Below, piece after piece: positions 9,716 to 18,748 of a stretch of DNA of 64,000 nucleotides. Within the stretch, counting starts at the first letter, position 1; each line of letters begins with the position of its first letter. Where the stretch lies: assembly GCF_947504145.1 (NCBI RefSeq), contig NZ_CANNGQ010000004.1, positions 372,001-436,000 on the forward strand, given 5' to 3'. The notes beneath the pieces were generated by a model, which saw only the letters and a program-made list of their open reading frames with translations, made no database searches and was not told the DNA's origin. The position numbers and the translations under genes were made by a program. The stretch is from an uncultured Microbulbifer sp. Lineage in GTDB: Bacteria > Pseudomonadota > Gammaproteobacteria > Pseudomonadales > Cellvibrionaceae.

Positions 9716-11092
9716 TCAAGCACGCTCAAATACCTGAGGTTTTTTACTTTTTACCACGGAGTCTTTTTTAATGGCGGTTTTTAATGGGACAAACAAGCCG
9801 ATTGCACAACCATAAATAAATAAAACCCAACTGTCTTGAGAAGCATTAGGAATCTGATCAACCATCATCAGGCAAATAATTACGCAATATGCGGCGGCTA
9901 CTCGCTGACCAACTCTATTATTTACTTTTTTGAGGACGCGAGCTCCGCTTAACACAGCCAGCAGGGGGAGGCCAAGCAATACCGCGTAGCTGGCGAGCCC
10001 ATATTTGCTCAAGACGATGATCCAATATCCGTCTGTAACTGAACCAAACACCCGATTTCTGTTCCACCCACCCCAACCGAACATAAATTTCTCAAGACTA
10101 TGCTCGAGCATCATCTGCTCATGGTGGAATCTGAATGCCAGGCTTAGTGCCCTATCCGGCCAAATTCCACTCACGGTCTCGACGAGCCACTCCCTAGGTA
10201 CGAAGCCAAAAATAGACATTATGGGATATAAGAATATAAAGAGCGCCATTGCAGATACTATTCGAACCGCCATTTTTGAGCTGGTGAATATCAATATTGC
10301 AGCACCAAGTATTCCGAGAATCCAGGCGCCCACGGTTTTACAGACAACTAAAATAAGCGCCAAATAAAACACGAAGAAAATGCTCGGAAAATAAAGAACT
10401 CTTTGCTTTGCTTTCCAAAGCCCCACCGCGGCGACCAGAACAATTGCTGCGAAATTAGCGACAAGAAGACCATGCCCCATAAAGACAACTGGCCTATAGC
10501 CTCCAAAACGTATTTGTTGCGCGAATGAGTGCGGGAAAAATCCATATATCCACGTATGTAGTTGAGGGCTCAGAACAACCTCGATAATGATAAATGGCGA
10601 GTAGATTACTCCCGCCAAAACGACGTGCCTCAGCACTGTGATACCGTCGTTGAGGTTCCGTACAAGAAGCGCGCCAAGCAAAAGTGGGATAAGGAGTATG
10701 TATCGATTTAAAGTCAGAGTAATGACTTCTTTAAAAGGCATTGCCGGGATATAGAATTCCCCGTTGAATGCCGGCTCTCTGTTGGTTAAAACCGTCGCAA
10801 TGGGAAACAACAGGCCCGCGACAAGCAATATTTTCGCCCATGTGCTCTGAGGTAGCTGATTTATCCGTATCTTTCCAACCAGGACACATCCCATCAATGC
10901 GCTAATCGCAGAAATCGATTCTTTGTTCAGGCTTGGAACCAAAGGAAGCTCAAAACTGACTTTTACGGGTAGAAATAGATATCCACCGACAATTGTCCAA
11001 AAGGTAGCAACCAAAGGACTGAGTCGCTTAAATAACAGAAATGCTATTAGCGGCCAAATGAGTAAACTTAGCTGGGCGAATATATTTGGCAC
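9716..11092 (-). CDS. O-antigen polymerase/ligase-like membrane protein (Wzy-type)
   Basis: Integral inner-membrane protein of 458 residues with about ten to twelve predicted hydrophobic spans, starting LSLLIWPLIAFLLF. A long loop around residues 320-355 (WPDRALSLAFRFHHEQMMLEHS, FMFGWGGWNRNR) is like the periplasmic loop of the WaaL/Wzy superfamily that joins repeat units or ligates glycans. Sequence conservation in this family is very low, so the call rests on topology, loop pattern and context between glycosyltransferases. Its start overlaps the upstream glycosyltransferase by 25 bases, pointing to translational coupling. Confidence 0.72.
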   Translation of the reverse strand: MPNIFAQLSLLIWPLIAFLLFKRLSPLVATFWTIVGGYLFLPVKVSFELPLVPSLNKESISAISALMGCVLVGKIRINQLPQSTWAKILLVAGLLFPIATVLTNREPAFNGEFYIPAMPFKEVITLTLNRYILLIPLLLGALLVRNLNDGITVLRHVVLAGVIYSPFIIIEVVLSPQLHTWIYGFFPHSFAQQIRFGGYRPVVFMGHGLLVANFAAIVLVAAVGLWKAKQRVLYFPSIFFVFYLALILVVCKTVGAWILGILGAAILIFTSSKMAVRIVSAMALFIFLYPIMSIFGFVPREWLVETVSGIWPDRALSLAFRFHHEQMMLEHSLEKFMFGWGGWNRNRVFGSVTDGYWIIVLSKYGLASYAVLLGLPLLAVLSGARVLKKVNNRVGQRVAAAYCVIICLMMVDQIPNASQDSWVLFIYGCAIGLFVPLKTAIKKDSVVKSKKPQVFERA

Positions 11093-12357
11093 GACGTGGT
11101 CACGCTCGATATTTTAACTGACCTGACTTCCAGACCTTTAAAAATTGCCAGTCTGCGAGTATTGTCACTCAACTTAAATTCAGATCTTATGAGAGCTTCA
11201 GCACTGTCCAGTCTATCTATAATATTTTTTTCACTATCGTTTAAAAAATGAGAAATTGTGTTCGCTAGAGATTGGGGGTCGGGATTCGCAATCAGACCTG
11301 TTTCACAATCTCGGACTAATTCAGGAATCCCTGAGACACTCGTCGAGATGACGGGCACTCGCCGCATCATTGCCTCCATCAGCACAACGGGAATTCCATC
11401 CATGTCCCCGTTAGAGTCTTTCTTCGCAGGTAACACAAAAACATCAATTTCATCATACCAGGAGGCCACTTGGTCGTGAGATATTTCCCCCAAAAAATCA
11501 GTCTCCTGCCAAACATCTTTACCTTTCGCCAGCTCCTTTAACTGTGAATCAAGCGGACCTGACCCGGCGATAACCAGCTGAAAAGGTATGCGTTTTTTCT
11601 TAATTATACTGGCCGCTTCAATCAAAAGATCAATGCCTTTCTTTTCCACAAGCCGCGCCAGGCAACCGATTCTTGGCACTTTTGGCAAAGGTTTATAAGG
11701 ACGAGGAGAGAATGCCGTATCATCCACTCCACATCGCACCAACCTTATCTTTTCGGGGCTAATACCCAGTTTTTCAAGAAACTTGATGTTGTATTCCGAG
11801 ATCGTTGCGATAAAACTCGCTCTTTCAGATTTTTCACGCAAGAGGTAACCGTGCTCAAATAGGTCATTTGCGTGGGCTGTAATACTAAATTTGCCACTAT
11901 TTATTGTAGATGCATACATAGCGACATCCGCTGCAATGTGGGAAAAATGGCAATGGATGTCACCGACCTGTTGGCTGGCCAGGAGATTGGCGAATCTCGC
12001 GCCGACGAGAAAGCGATAAACCATTCCCGCTGCACGGCGGGGTTGCCTAGCAAGACGGGATATATCCGTGGCTAATAGTTTAAGTGCCCTTAGGTATCCG
12101 AGTGGTCTCCTGGCTACACAGGAAAATTGGGCGATTAAAAGTTCAACCAACCCTCGCTCATACAAATAGATACAGTTACTTGCTATGCGCTTGACTTCTA
12201 TAGATTCACTGGAATTTGTGACCGAATGGAGGGAGTATGGCACTACTTCGATACCCATTTCCTCAAGCCCCAGAATCTCATTGTATACAAATGTACTTGA
12301 AAGCCCGGGTATTTCTGGAGCCAAGTAAGCTATTCTCGGCTGTCTCACAGCTACCAT
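11068..12357 (-). CDS. family 4 glycosyltransferase (colanic-acid WcaL-like)
   Basis: GT-B enzyme of 429 residues. The N-terminal half has IAYLAPEIPGLSSTFVYNEI and the HCHFSHIAADVAMYA segment, both typical of the exopolysaccharide-type family 4 group that includes WcaL and AmsK. The donor domain shows IGCLARLVEKKGIDLLIEA and PVVLMEAMMRRVPVISTSVSGIPELV. It ends 25 bases inside the polymerase-like gene and begins two bases after the upstream family 2 gene, so these three are one translationally coupled block. Substrates are unknown. Confidence 0.85.
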   Translation of the reverse strand: MVAVRQPRIAYLAPEIPGLSSTFVYNEILGLEEMGIEVVPYSLHSVTNSSESIEVKRIASNCIYLYERGLVELLIAQFSCVARRPLGYLRALKLLATDISRLARQPRRAAGMVYRFLVGARFANLLASQQVGDIHCHFSHIAADVAMYASTINSGKFSITAHANDLFEHGYLLREKSERASFIATISEYNIKFLEKLGISPEKIRLVRCGVDDTAFSPRPYKPLPKVPRIGCLARLVEKKGIDLLIEAASIIKKKRIPFQLVIAGSGPLDSQLKELAKGKDVWQETDFLGEISHDQVASWYDEIDVFVLPAKKDSNGDMDGIPVVLMEAMMRRVPVISTSVSGIPELVRDCETGLIANPDPQSLANTISHFLNDSEKNIIDRLDSAEALIRSEFKLSDNTRRLAIFKGLEVRSVKISSVTTSCQIYSPS

Positions 12358-12358
12358 T

Positions 12359-13342
12359 TCAAGAGTCCAATTTTAACTGCTGATTTTTTAAAAGATGCTG
12401 TGAGCCGATACTGGTATCCTCCGGATTCCAACTCAGTAAGTTTTTTTTCTCCATGTGGTTCCTCGCTCTTCGTTTTCCGAAGAACAATGCATGCCACTGG
12501 TATTCCCGTATTTGTTTTATCAATTCCGCATCAGCATATCTTCTCTTGCGTTGAAACATGGCACGGAGATATCCCCAAAACATCGCGGCACCGCCAGCTA
12601 ATAATGGATACTCCACAGCACGGAACAGACAGGTAGCGAACATATAGACAATGCCTGTACCCATGAAATATTGCCCATAGCCATGTCGCTGACGACCGGT
12701 AATTACCCCATGCTGACTTGAGCCCATTACCCGAAGATGGAGGAAATTAAGGTCGGGATGATCCCAGCTTCTCGCCTTCCAACCGAGCTGTCTACATTTA
12801 TGACAATCGATTGCATCCCACATTACCTCCCGTACAAAGCCGCCTATCTGCTGAAAACATTTCGTGCGGAAAAATTTTGTCATACCTACAGACATTTCAT
12901 CGCCTCTCCGCTCACTGATGTACTTGCCGCCTATCAGGTTATACGGTTTACCACTACAAGTACCCAATCGTCGGTTACTTTCCATGCGCTCAATCAGAGT
13001 CTCGAAGTACTTTGGTGGTAATTCCAAGTCGAGGTCAAGCTTGCATAAATATTGGTAAGCGCCTGGATTTATTTCTTCGTAACCGCAGTAGAATGCATCG
13101 ACAACACCTGGGCCGACATTACGATAGCCTCGGTTTCTACGCGTTATTACTTTGATAAAGGAATATTGGGCGGCATAATCCGCAAGTATCTCTGGCGACC
13201 CGTCAGTGGACCCGTCATCGACTATGACCCATAGGCTTGGTTTTACTGTTTGCGAAACCACACTTTCAATCGTGCGCGTCATATACTCGGACTCGTCTCG
13301 ACAAGGCGAGATAAGCACGTAACTACGGTTAGTTTCAGACAT
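12359..13342 (-). CDS. family 2 glycosyltransferase
   Basis: GT-A glycosyltransferase of 327 residues. VLISPCRDESEYMTRTIESV begins the fold, WVIVDDGSTDGSPEI is the nucleotide-binding loop, and LCKLDLDLELPP holds the DxD site near residue 103. A hydrophobic segment near residues 225-250 (YMFATCLFRAVEYPLLAGG) may tether it to the membrane. It is followed after one base by the family 4 glycosyltransferase. Part of the minus-strand assembly block. Confidence 0.84.
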   Translation of the reverse strand: MSETNRSYVLISPCRDESEYMTRTIESVVSQTVKPSLWVIVDDGSTDGSPEILADYAAQYSFIKVITRRNRGYRNVGPGVVDAFYCGYEEINPGAYQYLCKLDLDLELPPKYFETLIERMESNRRLGTCSGKPYNLIGGKYISERRGDEMSVGMTKFFRTKCFQQIGGFVREVMWDAIDCHKCRQLGWKARSWDHPDLNFLHLRVMGSSQHGVITGRQRHGYGQYFMGTGIVYMFATCLFRAVEYPLLAGGAAMFWGYLRAMFQRKRRYADAELIKQIREYQWHALFFGKRRARNHMEKKNLLSWNPEDTSIGSQHLLKNQQLKLDS

Positions 13343-13367
13343 CTTCCCTCCCTGGGGTCCGATTTAC

Positions 13368-14162
13368 CTACAAGCGCCTTAAAGCTGAATGGCTCGCCAA
13401 CATTTTGTGGATGGAAGGCAGGCTGATAGCGTTCTTCCAGTATCTTTTACCTAACCGAACTGGACTCTGCGACATTCGATACAGCCATTCCAACCTGAGC
13501 CTCTGTAGCCATTCGGGAGCCCGTTGCTCCATGCCGGCCAGAAATAGCATCGATGCGCCTACGCATAGGGCAACTCCTTTATAAGCCTTTTTCGCAGAGA
13601 GAATGTCCGCCATATATTCCTGCTGCGGCGAGCCAACAGCTAAAAAAACATAGTTCGGCTTAACGCCACGTACAACCTCCACAACCTTTTGTATTTCTTC
13701 CTGGTTCTTGATAAAACCCATCCCCGGGTTGTAGTGATATATATCGAGCTTTGGATATCGCTCGCGAATTATTTCCATCACCCGCTCTTCTCCCCCGAGG
13801 ATGAAGATACGATCCTCATGAGTAAGCACCTGATCAAATAGCACCTGTGTAAGCCCGCTGCCAGTGATTACCTCACTAATACGGTAACCATTTATATTTA
13901 ATAGGGCCTCAAGAATCCGGCTATCGCATAACGAAAGGCTTGCGCCGCGATATACCTTCTCCAGTCGATCCCTCTCGGGACTGATCAATAAACGCTGCAA
14001 ATGATCAATGTTCGGCGTAACCACATAGTGCGGAATATCATCCGCACTAAAGTCCTTTATTACTTTTTTTACCGACTCGAGTGATATATCATTCAGCACA
14101 CAACAGCCGATATCAAATTCAGAATCCTGAATATTACCTGACAATATACTTGATTTTTTCAT
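13368..14162 (-). CDS. WecG/TagA/CpsF family glycosyltransferase
   Basis: Member of the GT26 family whose known enzymes add N-acetylmannosamine(uronate) or related sugars to undecaprenyl-linked acceptors. Seen here: TPNIDHLQRLL with SLCDSRILEALL, the ITGSGLTQVL segment, FILGGEERVMEIIRERYP, and the near-invariant VGSPQQEYMAD. The frame is open to 14252, but I place the start at the ATG at 14162 (MKKSSILSG), two bases after the stop of the upstream glycosyltransferase, giving 264 residues, close to family length. The protein often carries out the second step of repeat-unit assembly. Confidence 0.85.
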   Translation of the reverse strand: MKKSSILSGNIQDSEFDIGCCVLNDISLESVKKVIKDFSADDIPHYVVTPNIDHLQRLLISPERDRLEKVYRGASLSLCDSRILEALLNINGYRISEVITGSGLTQVLFDQVLTHEDRIFILGGEERVMEIIRERYPKLDIYHYNPGMGFIKNQEEIQKVVEVVRGVKPNYVFLAVGSPQQEYMADILSAKKAYKGVALCVGASMLFLAGMEQRAPEWLQRLRLEWLYRMSQSPVRLGKRYWKNAISLPSIHKMLASHSALRRL

Positions 14163-14163
14163 T

Positions 14164-15216
14164 TTATTTATATTCGATAATCCTGGATTCTGATCTATGG
14201 ACACGCCTATAGATGAACTGTAATACACCAGAAAACTGGGCAAACTTCCCAACGGTTGTCAGCAGGCCATAATAAAACGCTGCGTATATATCTTTATATT
14301 TCCTGTATTTTGCGAGGGAAATCTTTACGGCTAATATCAAGTAGATTAGCACAAGAGCCACAGCGAATTTAAAGCTGAATATGCTCGTGAGTATAATAAT
14401 CAACGGCAGAATCGCTCCCAAGACGATAATACTTACCACGGGCCGTACGCAATATGGGGAGCTCCTTGTCGCGTGTATTGTGCAGCGTTCTACGTAAGCG
14501 TGCCCTGATCGTTTGCTTCTCAGCCAGAATTGCCGAAACTTGTCAATTGCGGCATCGTGAGCAGTCATTGCGCAATTTATTCGGTATATCTTCCAGCCTT
14601 TGTCGGCAAGGCGGTAGCACATTTCCGGTTCTTCACCGGCAATAAGTTCTTCGCAAAATGCGCCCACACTTTCGAGGGCATCCCTCCGCGCGAGAAAATC
14701 GCCTCCGCAGGCATTAGTCTCCCCAACAGGGGTATCCCATTCCATATCACAAAGAAGGTTGTAGATACTTTTTTCCGGAAACAGCTCTCTACGGCGACCA
14801 CAGACAACCGCCGCATCATGCTGCTCGGAAATAGAATCGAGAGCCGTAGATAACCAATTTTTCTCCAGCGTACAGTCGCCATCGATAAACTGTACAAATT
14901 TCGTTACTGGTTTTTTTTGAAGTAAATGCTTAAAACCAGCGTTACGCGCCCGAGCCGCCGTAAAAGGAATTGTTGAATCGAGACAAACTACAAGGCAGCC
15001 AAGGTTTCGGGCAAATTCAACGCTGCCATCATGGGAACCTGAATCAACATAAACAATTGAATTTTCGAGGTGGCATTCTCCTAACGATCTGCCAGCATCT
15101 ACAATTGAACGAAGGCAGTTTTTAAGTCGATCGCCCTCATTTCTTCCAATTACTACAAAACCCAGTCTTAATGGGTCCTCAGCGAGCTCTTTCTTTTGCA
15201 TGAAATTTTGACTCAC
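14164..15216 (-). CDS. family 2 glycosyltransferase with C-terminal membrane segments
   Basis: Processive-like GT-A enzyme of 350 residues. FVVIGRNEGDRLKNCLRSI and VYVDSGSHDGSVEFA are the N-terminal signature; FIDGDCTLEKNWL carries the DxD site, and LIAGEEPEMCYRLADKGW the ED acceptor motif. Residues about 255-330 hold two to three hydrophobic helices (IIVLGAILPLIIILTSI; VALVLIYLILAV), placing it in the inner membrane. Its start overlaps the upstream sulfotransferase by four bases (ATGA type), so sulfation and glycosylation genes are translationally coupled. Confidence 0.84.
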   Translation of the reverse strand: MSQNFMQKKELAEDPLRLGFVVIGRNEGDRLKNCLRSIVDAGRSLGECHLENSIVYVDSGSHDGSVEFARNLGCLVVCLDSTIPFTAARARNAGFKHLLQKKPVTKFVQFIDGDCTLEKNWLSTALDSISEQHDAAVVCGRRRELFPEKSIYNLLCDMEWDTPVGETNACGGDFLARRDALESVGAFCEELIAGEEPEMCYRLADKGWKIYRINCAMTAHDAAIDKFRQFWLRSKRSGHAYVERCTIHATRSSPYCVRPVVSIIVLGAILPLIIILTSIFSFKFAVALVLIYLILAVKISLAKYRKYKDIYAAFYYGLLTTVGKFAQFSGVLQFIYRRVHRSESRIIEYK

Positions 15217-16163
15217 ATAAGTACCGCTTTATTGGTTCTTTTGAGCTCTGGACTATAACTTTGGCAGCTCCATTCCAGCTGCCGTGATGTCACCATCTCG
15301 ACATAATTTTCGACATTCAGATCGACACCAAGCGCACTGCCAATGCTCATTAGTTCTCGATCAAAAATTTCTGTAAGCCGGATTAGGGAGTCATCACTGA
15401 GTCTTGGTCGCTCATTCATTTGGAGCGTTTTTTTAACCAAGTTTCTTACTACTTTCGGGACCAGTGTCCGCCGCAAGTTAGACATAAATTTGTTTTGCAG
15501 TATGAATTCATAGAATGGGAAACGCCGGATTCTTTCTTTCGATATATTTTTTGGTGCAATTTCGTTGTGCCAGCATACAGACTCTGGATACCCTATGAAT
15601 TTAGCCACTCTATCCAGTTCTTTTTGTGGTTCGGATTTAAGTCTCTCAAAAAATACAGGCAAAACATTGTCAGCCCCAAAAGCTTCGAGATATGGTTGCA
15701 GCTGATAGCTGTATCGGCTGTAGGCTATCAGCTCAGGGTGTCGTTTCAAGGCCTCGTCGAGACCAACTCTGATATTCCCACAGCTCCATTCATGAATGTA
15801 CTGAGATACAAGACGATCGATTGGATGACGCATGACATATATCAATCTGACGCCGGGCAATAATTTTCGTATTCTCTGTATTGTCTCCGGGTACGTCGGA
15901 AACTTCGTATAGTGTGTACTTGCTTCACCAACAAGATCGCCCGCTCGCGCACCAGAGAAAATTTCTTCGTACCATTGCACGCCACGGCTGTACTGCTCAT
16001 CGTCACTAAAAAAATTTGGCTCTTTTAGTGCCGGCATAAAAATGCCCGACTGCTGGTTCAGCTGATCATACAGTGTGGTCGTTGCGCATTTCATGGCGCC
16101 AATGATGATGAAATCCGGTTTTTTTCTCTCGGCATCTACGGCGACGTCAGCTGATATATTCAT
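15213..16163 (-). CDS. sulfotransferase, heparan N-sulfotransferase-like
   Basis: PAPS-dependent carbohydrate sulfotransferase of 316 residues. The 5'-phosphosulfate-binding loop IIGAMKCATTTLYDQL (with the catalytic-type Lys) begins near residue 20, and the 3'-phosphate-binding motif RLIYVMRHPIDRLVSQYIHEW lies near residue 105. PNFFSDDEQYSRG matches the KEPNFF segment of the bacterial and animal glycosaminoglycan sulfotransferases. It sits between two glycosyltransferases with four-base overlaps at both ends, so its acceptor is very probably the polysaccharide of this locus, which would therefore be sulfated. Confidence 0.88.
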   Translation of the reverse strand: MNISADVAVDAERKKPDFIIIGAMKCATTTLYDQLNQQSGIFMPALKEPNFFSDDEQYSRGVQWYEEIFSGARAGDLVGEASTHYTKFPTYPETIQRIRKLLPGVRLIYVMRHPIDRLVSQYIHEWSCGNIRVGLDEALKRHPELIAYSRYSYQLQPYLEAFGADNVLPVFFERLKSEPQKELDRVAKFIGYPESVCWHNEIAPKNISKERIRRFPFYEFILQNKFMSNLRRTLVPKVVRNLVKKTLQMNERPRLSDDSLIRLTEIFDRELMSIGSALGVDLNVENYVEMVTSRQLEWSCQSYSPELKRTNKAVLM

Positions 16164-17167
16164 ACGCTTACTGCCTCGTTCGCGGGCTTGGCACGAGGCT
16201 GTAATACTGGTCTATGATTTCTAAATACACCTGTCCAGATATCCGCCCACTCACGGGGTATCGAATGTATTGGTCTTCGGCTTTTGAGAAGTTTGGTAAA
16301 CCTGAGTATTCGCCCGCCTAGCCATGCAAGGTTCGCCGCGAGGAAAGTGAGCTTTGAGCCTAATAGACAAAAATAACGCGTGCGCGATTGATAAAAGTAT
16401 TTTGGCAGTCTCTTACACTTTGCGTTGTTCGCTTTTACAGGTGACGTCCCACCCCTTAGGTGCACTACTCTGGCATCAGTCGTTTGAGCAATTTTGTATC
16501 CAGCGGCGCTGAGCCTATTGCAGTATTCGATGTCTTCAAAGTACATGAAGAATTCTTCATCCATGAAACCGACACGCGCTACCGCTTCCGCACGAAGTAT
16601 CACACAAGCAAAGCTAACCCAGTCAATTTTCGATTGAGCATCTGTCAGAGGAACAGATACATCCTTGTGAGAAAACAGTTTTTTGACTACGTTGAGTTGT
16701 GCTCCACGAATAAATTCACTGGTTACACCACACTTCCGGAATGCACTTATCTGCGCAGTGCCATCGAGGTATTCCAGTCGTGGGCCTACCGCGCCTACGT
16801 CCAGATTCTCTCCCATGTACTGCAACAGTGTATTTATAGCGCCGGGTCGCACAAGCGTGTCGCTATTTAGTAAAAGATAGTATTCTGGCTTTACTATCCG
16901 CATACCTAGATTATTACCAGCTGAAAAACCACCGTTTACCTCTGATTGCACCAGGCTTGTTATTTCGCGATACGAAGTCTTTTGTACCGAAAGCCATTCC
17001 GCTATTTTTTCAAGCGATTTATCACCAGACGCATTATCGACAACGATAACGCGGGCATTCTGTCGATCAACCTCAGGGAGCAGGGATTCTAGACAGTCTT
17101 TTACTAATTCGGGCGTTCGGTAGTTTACGATGATTACGGCCAATTGATTGGCTACCGGCGTATCCAT
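16160..17167 (-). CDS. family 2 glycosyltransferase (rhamnosyltransferase-like)
   Basis: GT-A enzyme of 335 residues. VIIVNYRTPELVKDCLESL, VIVVDNASGDKSLEKI, NGGFSAGNNLGMRI and YLLLNSDTLVRPGAI are the ordered signature of the bacterial rhamnosyl/WcaA-type family 2 group; FFMYFEDIEYCNRL supplies the acceptor-site ED. There is no large membrane domain. It precedes a sulfotransferase with a four-base overlap. The donor may be a deoxyhexose such as rhamnose, but this is only a family tendency. Confidence 0.87.
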   Translation of the reverse strand: MDTPVANQLAVIIVNYRTPELVKDCLESLLPEVDRQNARVIVVDNASGDKSLEKIAEWLSVQKTSYREITSLVQSEVNGGFSAGNNLGMRIVKPEYYLLLNSDTLVRPGAINTLLQYMGENLDVGAVGPRLEYLDGTAQISAFRKCGVTSEFIRGAQLNVVKKLFSHKDVSVPLTDAQSKIDWVSFACVILRAEAVARVGFMDEEFFMYFEDIEYCNRLSAAGYKIAQTTDARVVHLRGGTSPVKANNAKCKRLPKYFYQSRTRYFCLLGSKLTFLAANLAWLGGRILRFTKLLKSRRPIHSIPREWADIWTGVFRNHRPVLQPRAKPANEAVSV

Positions 17168-17184
17168 TCGTGTGAGCTCCCCGA

Positions 17185-18225
17185 TTACTTTAACAATGAA
17201 CGATCAATAGTATTGGTTTTATGTTTCACATATTCGATCCACTGGCGAACTCCTGTACGCCGAGATAGAACATGTTGAATCCACAAAATAAATCCCCACT
17301 TTTTAATGTTGTAGCTGACTCGATAGACTCTGTTTTGAATTTTTATTGCGATTTTTTCTTTTAGTGTTAGCGGGTCAGAGTTTTCTACCACTGGTTGATA
17401 GCCCTGCACCAGCATCTGCTCAGCGGCTTGCAATTCTATCCAGCGTATTTCCCGTTTGGATAATTTTGATTTCCACTGTTCAGCATACTTTTTTGATGGG
17501 CAACTGTAGGTAGTGTCGCGCTCTAGTTGGAGCATGCCTGCCTCGAAAGGCTGGGAAAGGAATTCACAGAGTCTTGACAGTTCCTTTACAGGATTTTCTA
17601 CAAGTTTTTCGTAAGAAACGCCGATGGCCTTGCCAGGCTGCTCCCGCGACCTCAACAGTTCACGTCGCCTTTCAAATTCACACCATATTTTCGCGCCCTC
17701 GTAGACATTCCCTACCCACCCCATCCCAATACACGAGCGGGCGACATCTCTTGGGTCGCGGTAAAGGTGTATGTACCGCGCGTTAGGCCAGAGCCGAGGT
17801 AACAGATCAACACGCGAGTGGATCGATGCACCAATCACAGGTTGGGGATTTCTGAGGTAAAGTTGTCTTAGAAAGTCTTCGATTAATGCCGGGTAATCCA
17901 ATGCATGGTTGATCTGCAGGTGCATGGCACCTGTTTGCCGGTCAGTTTTGACAAAACGCCAGTAGTCTTCAAGATCCGGCCATTGATCACCGCGAGCCTG
18001 AGAAACAGCACCCTCAAACTCCCCAAACATGTGAATGTTGGGGTGGTGATCAAGGAGCAATCGAAGGAGTGTAGATCCGGAGCGCAGCGGGCCAATGACA
18101 AATACTGGCGAATCCAGTGTAAGGCTCGCCTGTGGCTCAAAATCTGTTCTGGGCTGATGAGACATATCCCTGTTCTCGCACAAAAAGTTCTCCAGTGGCT
18201 GGTGAACCCTCTTCAGTAAATCCAT
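17185..18225 (-). CDS. sulfotransferase (Sulfotransfer_3 type)
   Basis: Sulfotransferase of up to 346 residues, probably the first gene of the minus-strand assembly operon. FVIGPLRSGSTLLRLLLDHHP is a clear 5'-phosphosulfate loop (near residue 42), and RYIHLYRDPRDVARSCIGMG is the 3'-phosphate-binding motif. The AlkP-like C-terminus has basic amphipathic stretches that may contact the membrane. The start is uncertain: ATG at 18225 gives a 20-residue extension ahead of a second ATG at 18165 (MSHQPRTDF), and neither has a strong ribosome binding site. Seventeen bases separate it from the next glycosyltransferase. Confidence 0.84.
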   Translation of the reverse strand: MDLLKRVHQPLENFLCENRDMSHQPRTDFEPQASLTLDSPVFVIGPLRSGSTLLRLLLDHHPNIHMFGEFEGAVSQARGDQWPDLEDYWRFVKTDRQTGAMHLQINHALDYPALIEDFLRQLYLRNPQPVIGASIHSRVDLLPRLWPNARYIHLYRDPRDVARSCIGMGWVGNVYEGAKIWCEFERRRELLRSREQPGKAIGVSYEKLVENPVKELSRLCEFLSQPFEAGMLQLERDTTYSCPSKKYAEQWKSKLSKREIRWIELQAAEQMLVQGYQPVVENSDPLTLKEKIAIKIQNRVYRVSYNIKKWGFILWIQHVLSRRTGVRQWIEYVKHKTNTIDRSLLK

Positions 18226-18748
18226 TTACTTGGCTCATTCAGCCGCACGGCTGCTGTGAGCTATGCCGTCTCGTGGTGCTGAGGTTTAAGCTACGCACCA
18301 TTTCGAGACAGGCCGATTTTCGGCAATGCCGCCAAAACTAAAAACACGTCCTCGGTGGGACGAACTTCACACTTTACCAATTTACTAGGACAAAATAAAA
18401 GATTGTTCTACATTTAATGAATTTGGCATCAAATTCATCCACGAGCTCAGCAATGCCCTTTTGCCGCGCGTCTGCTTTTTCACTGCACAAACTGTGCCCG
18501 AAAGCTGTTAGTTGTGATAATAAATAACGTCCTCTTGGCATACTTATGCAGAGTTCTGCGCGCGCGTTCTGATATCCAGCGGGTGCCGCCTGGCCCCATT
18601 TTGACTAAGCGGACAGTGGCTGAGGTTTTCTCTCCTCAGTCGTTCCCCACAAGGGGCGGATCAACGCATTTGCTGTTCCTCTACATTAATTGGAGAATGC
18701 ATAAAACGCAGCGCTTAGTCTGTGGTAAATATCGTTTCGAGTAATTCC
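18226..18748. other. 520-bp divergent intergenic region and composition boundary
   Basis: Spacer between the divergently read sulfotransferase and LysR regulator. It contains no credible gene (a 76-codon plus-strand frame at 18514 has no motif). The change from AT-rich coding sequence on the left to GC-rich coding sequence on the right happens here. I looked for a JUMPstart/ops element ahead of the polysaccharide genes and did not find one. Confidence 0.5.

Noticed and set aside
9531..9719. 62-codon frame overlapping the end of the polymerase-like gene
   Set aside because: No start signal or recognisable feature, and it partly overlaps the end of the neighbouring coding region.
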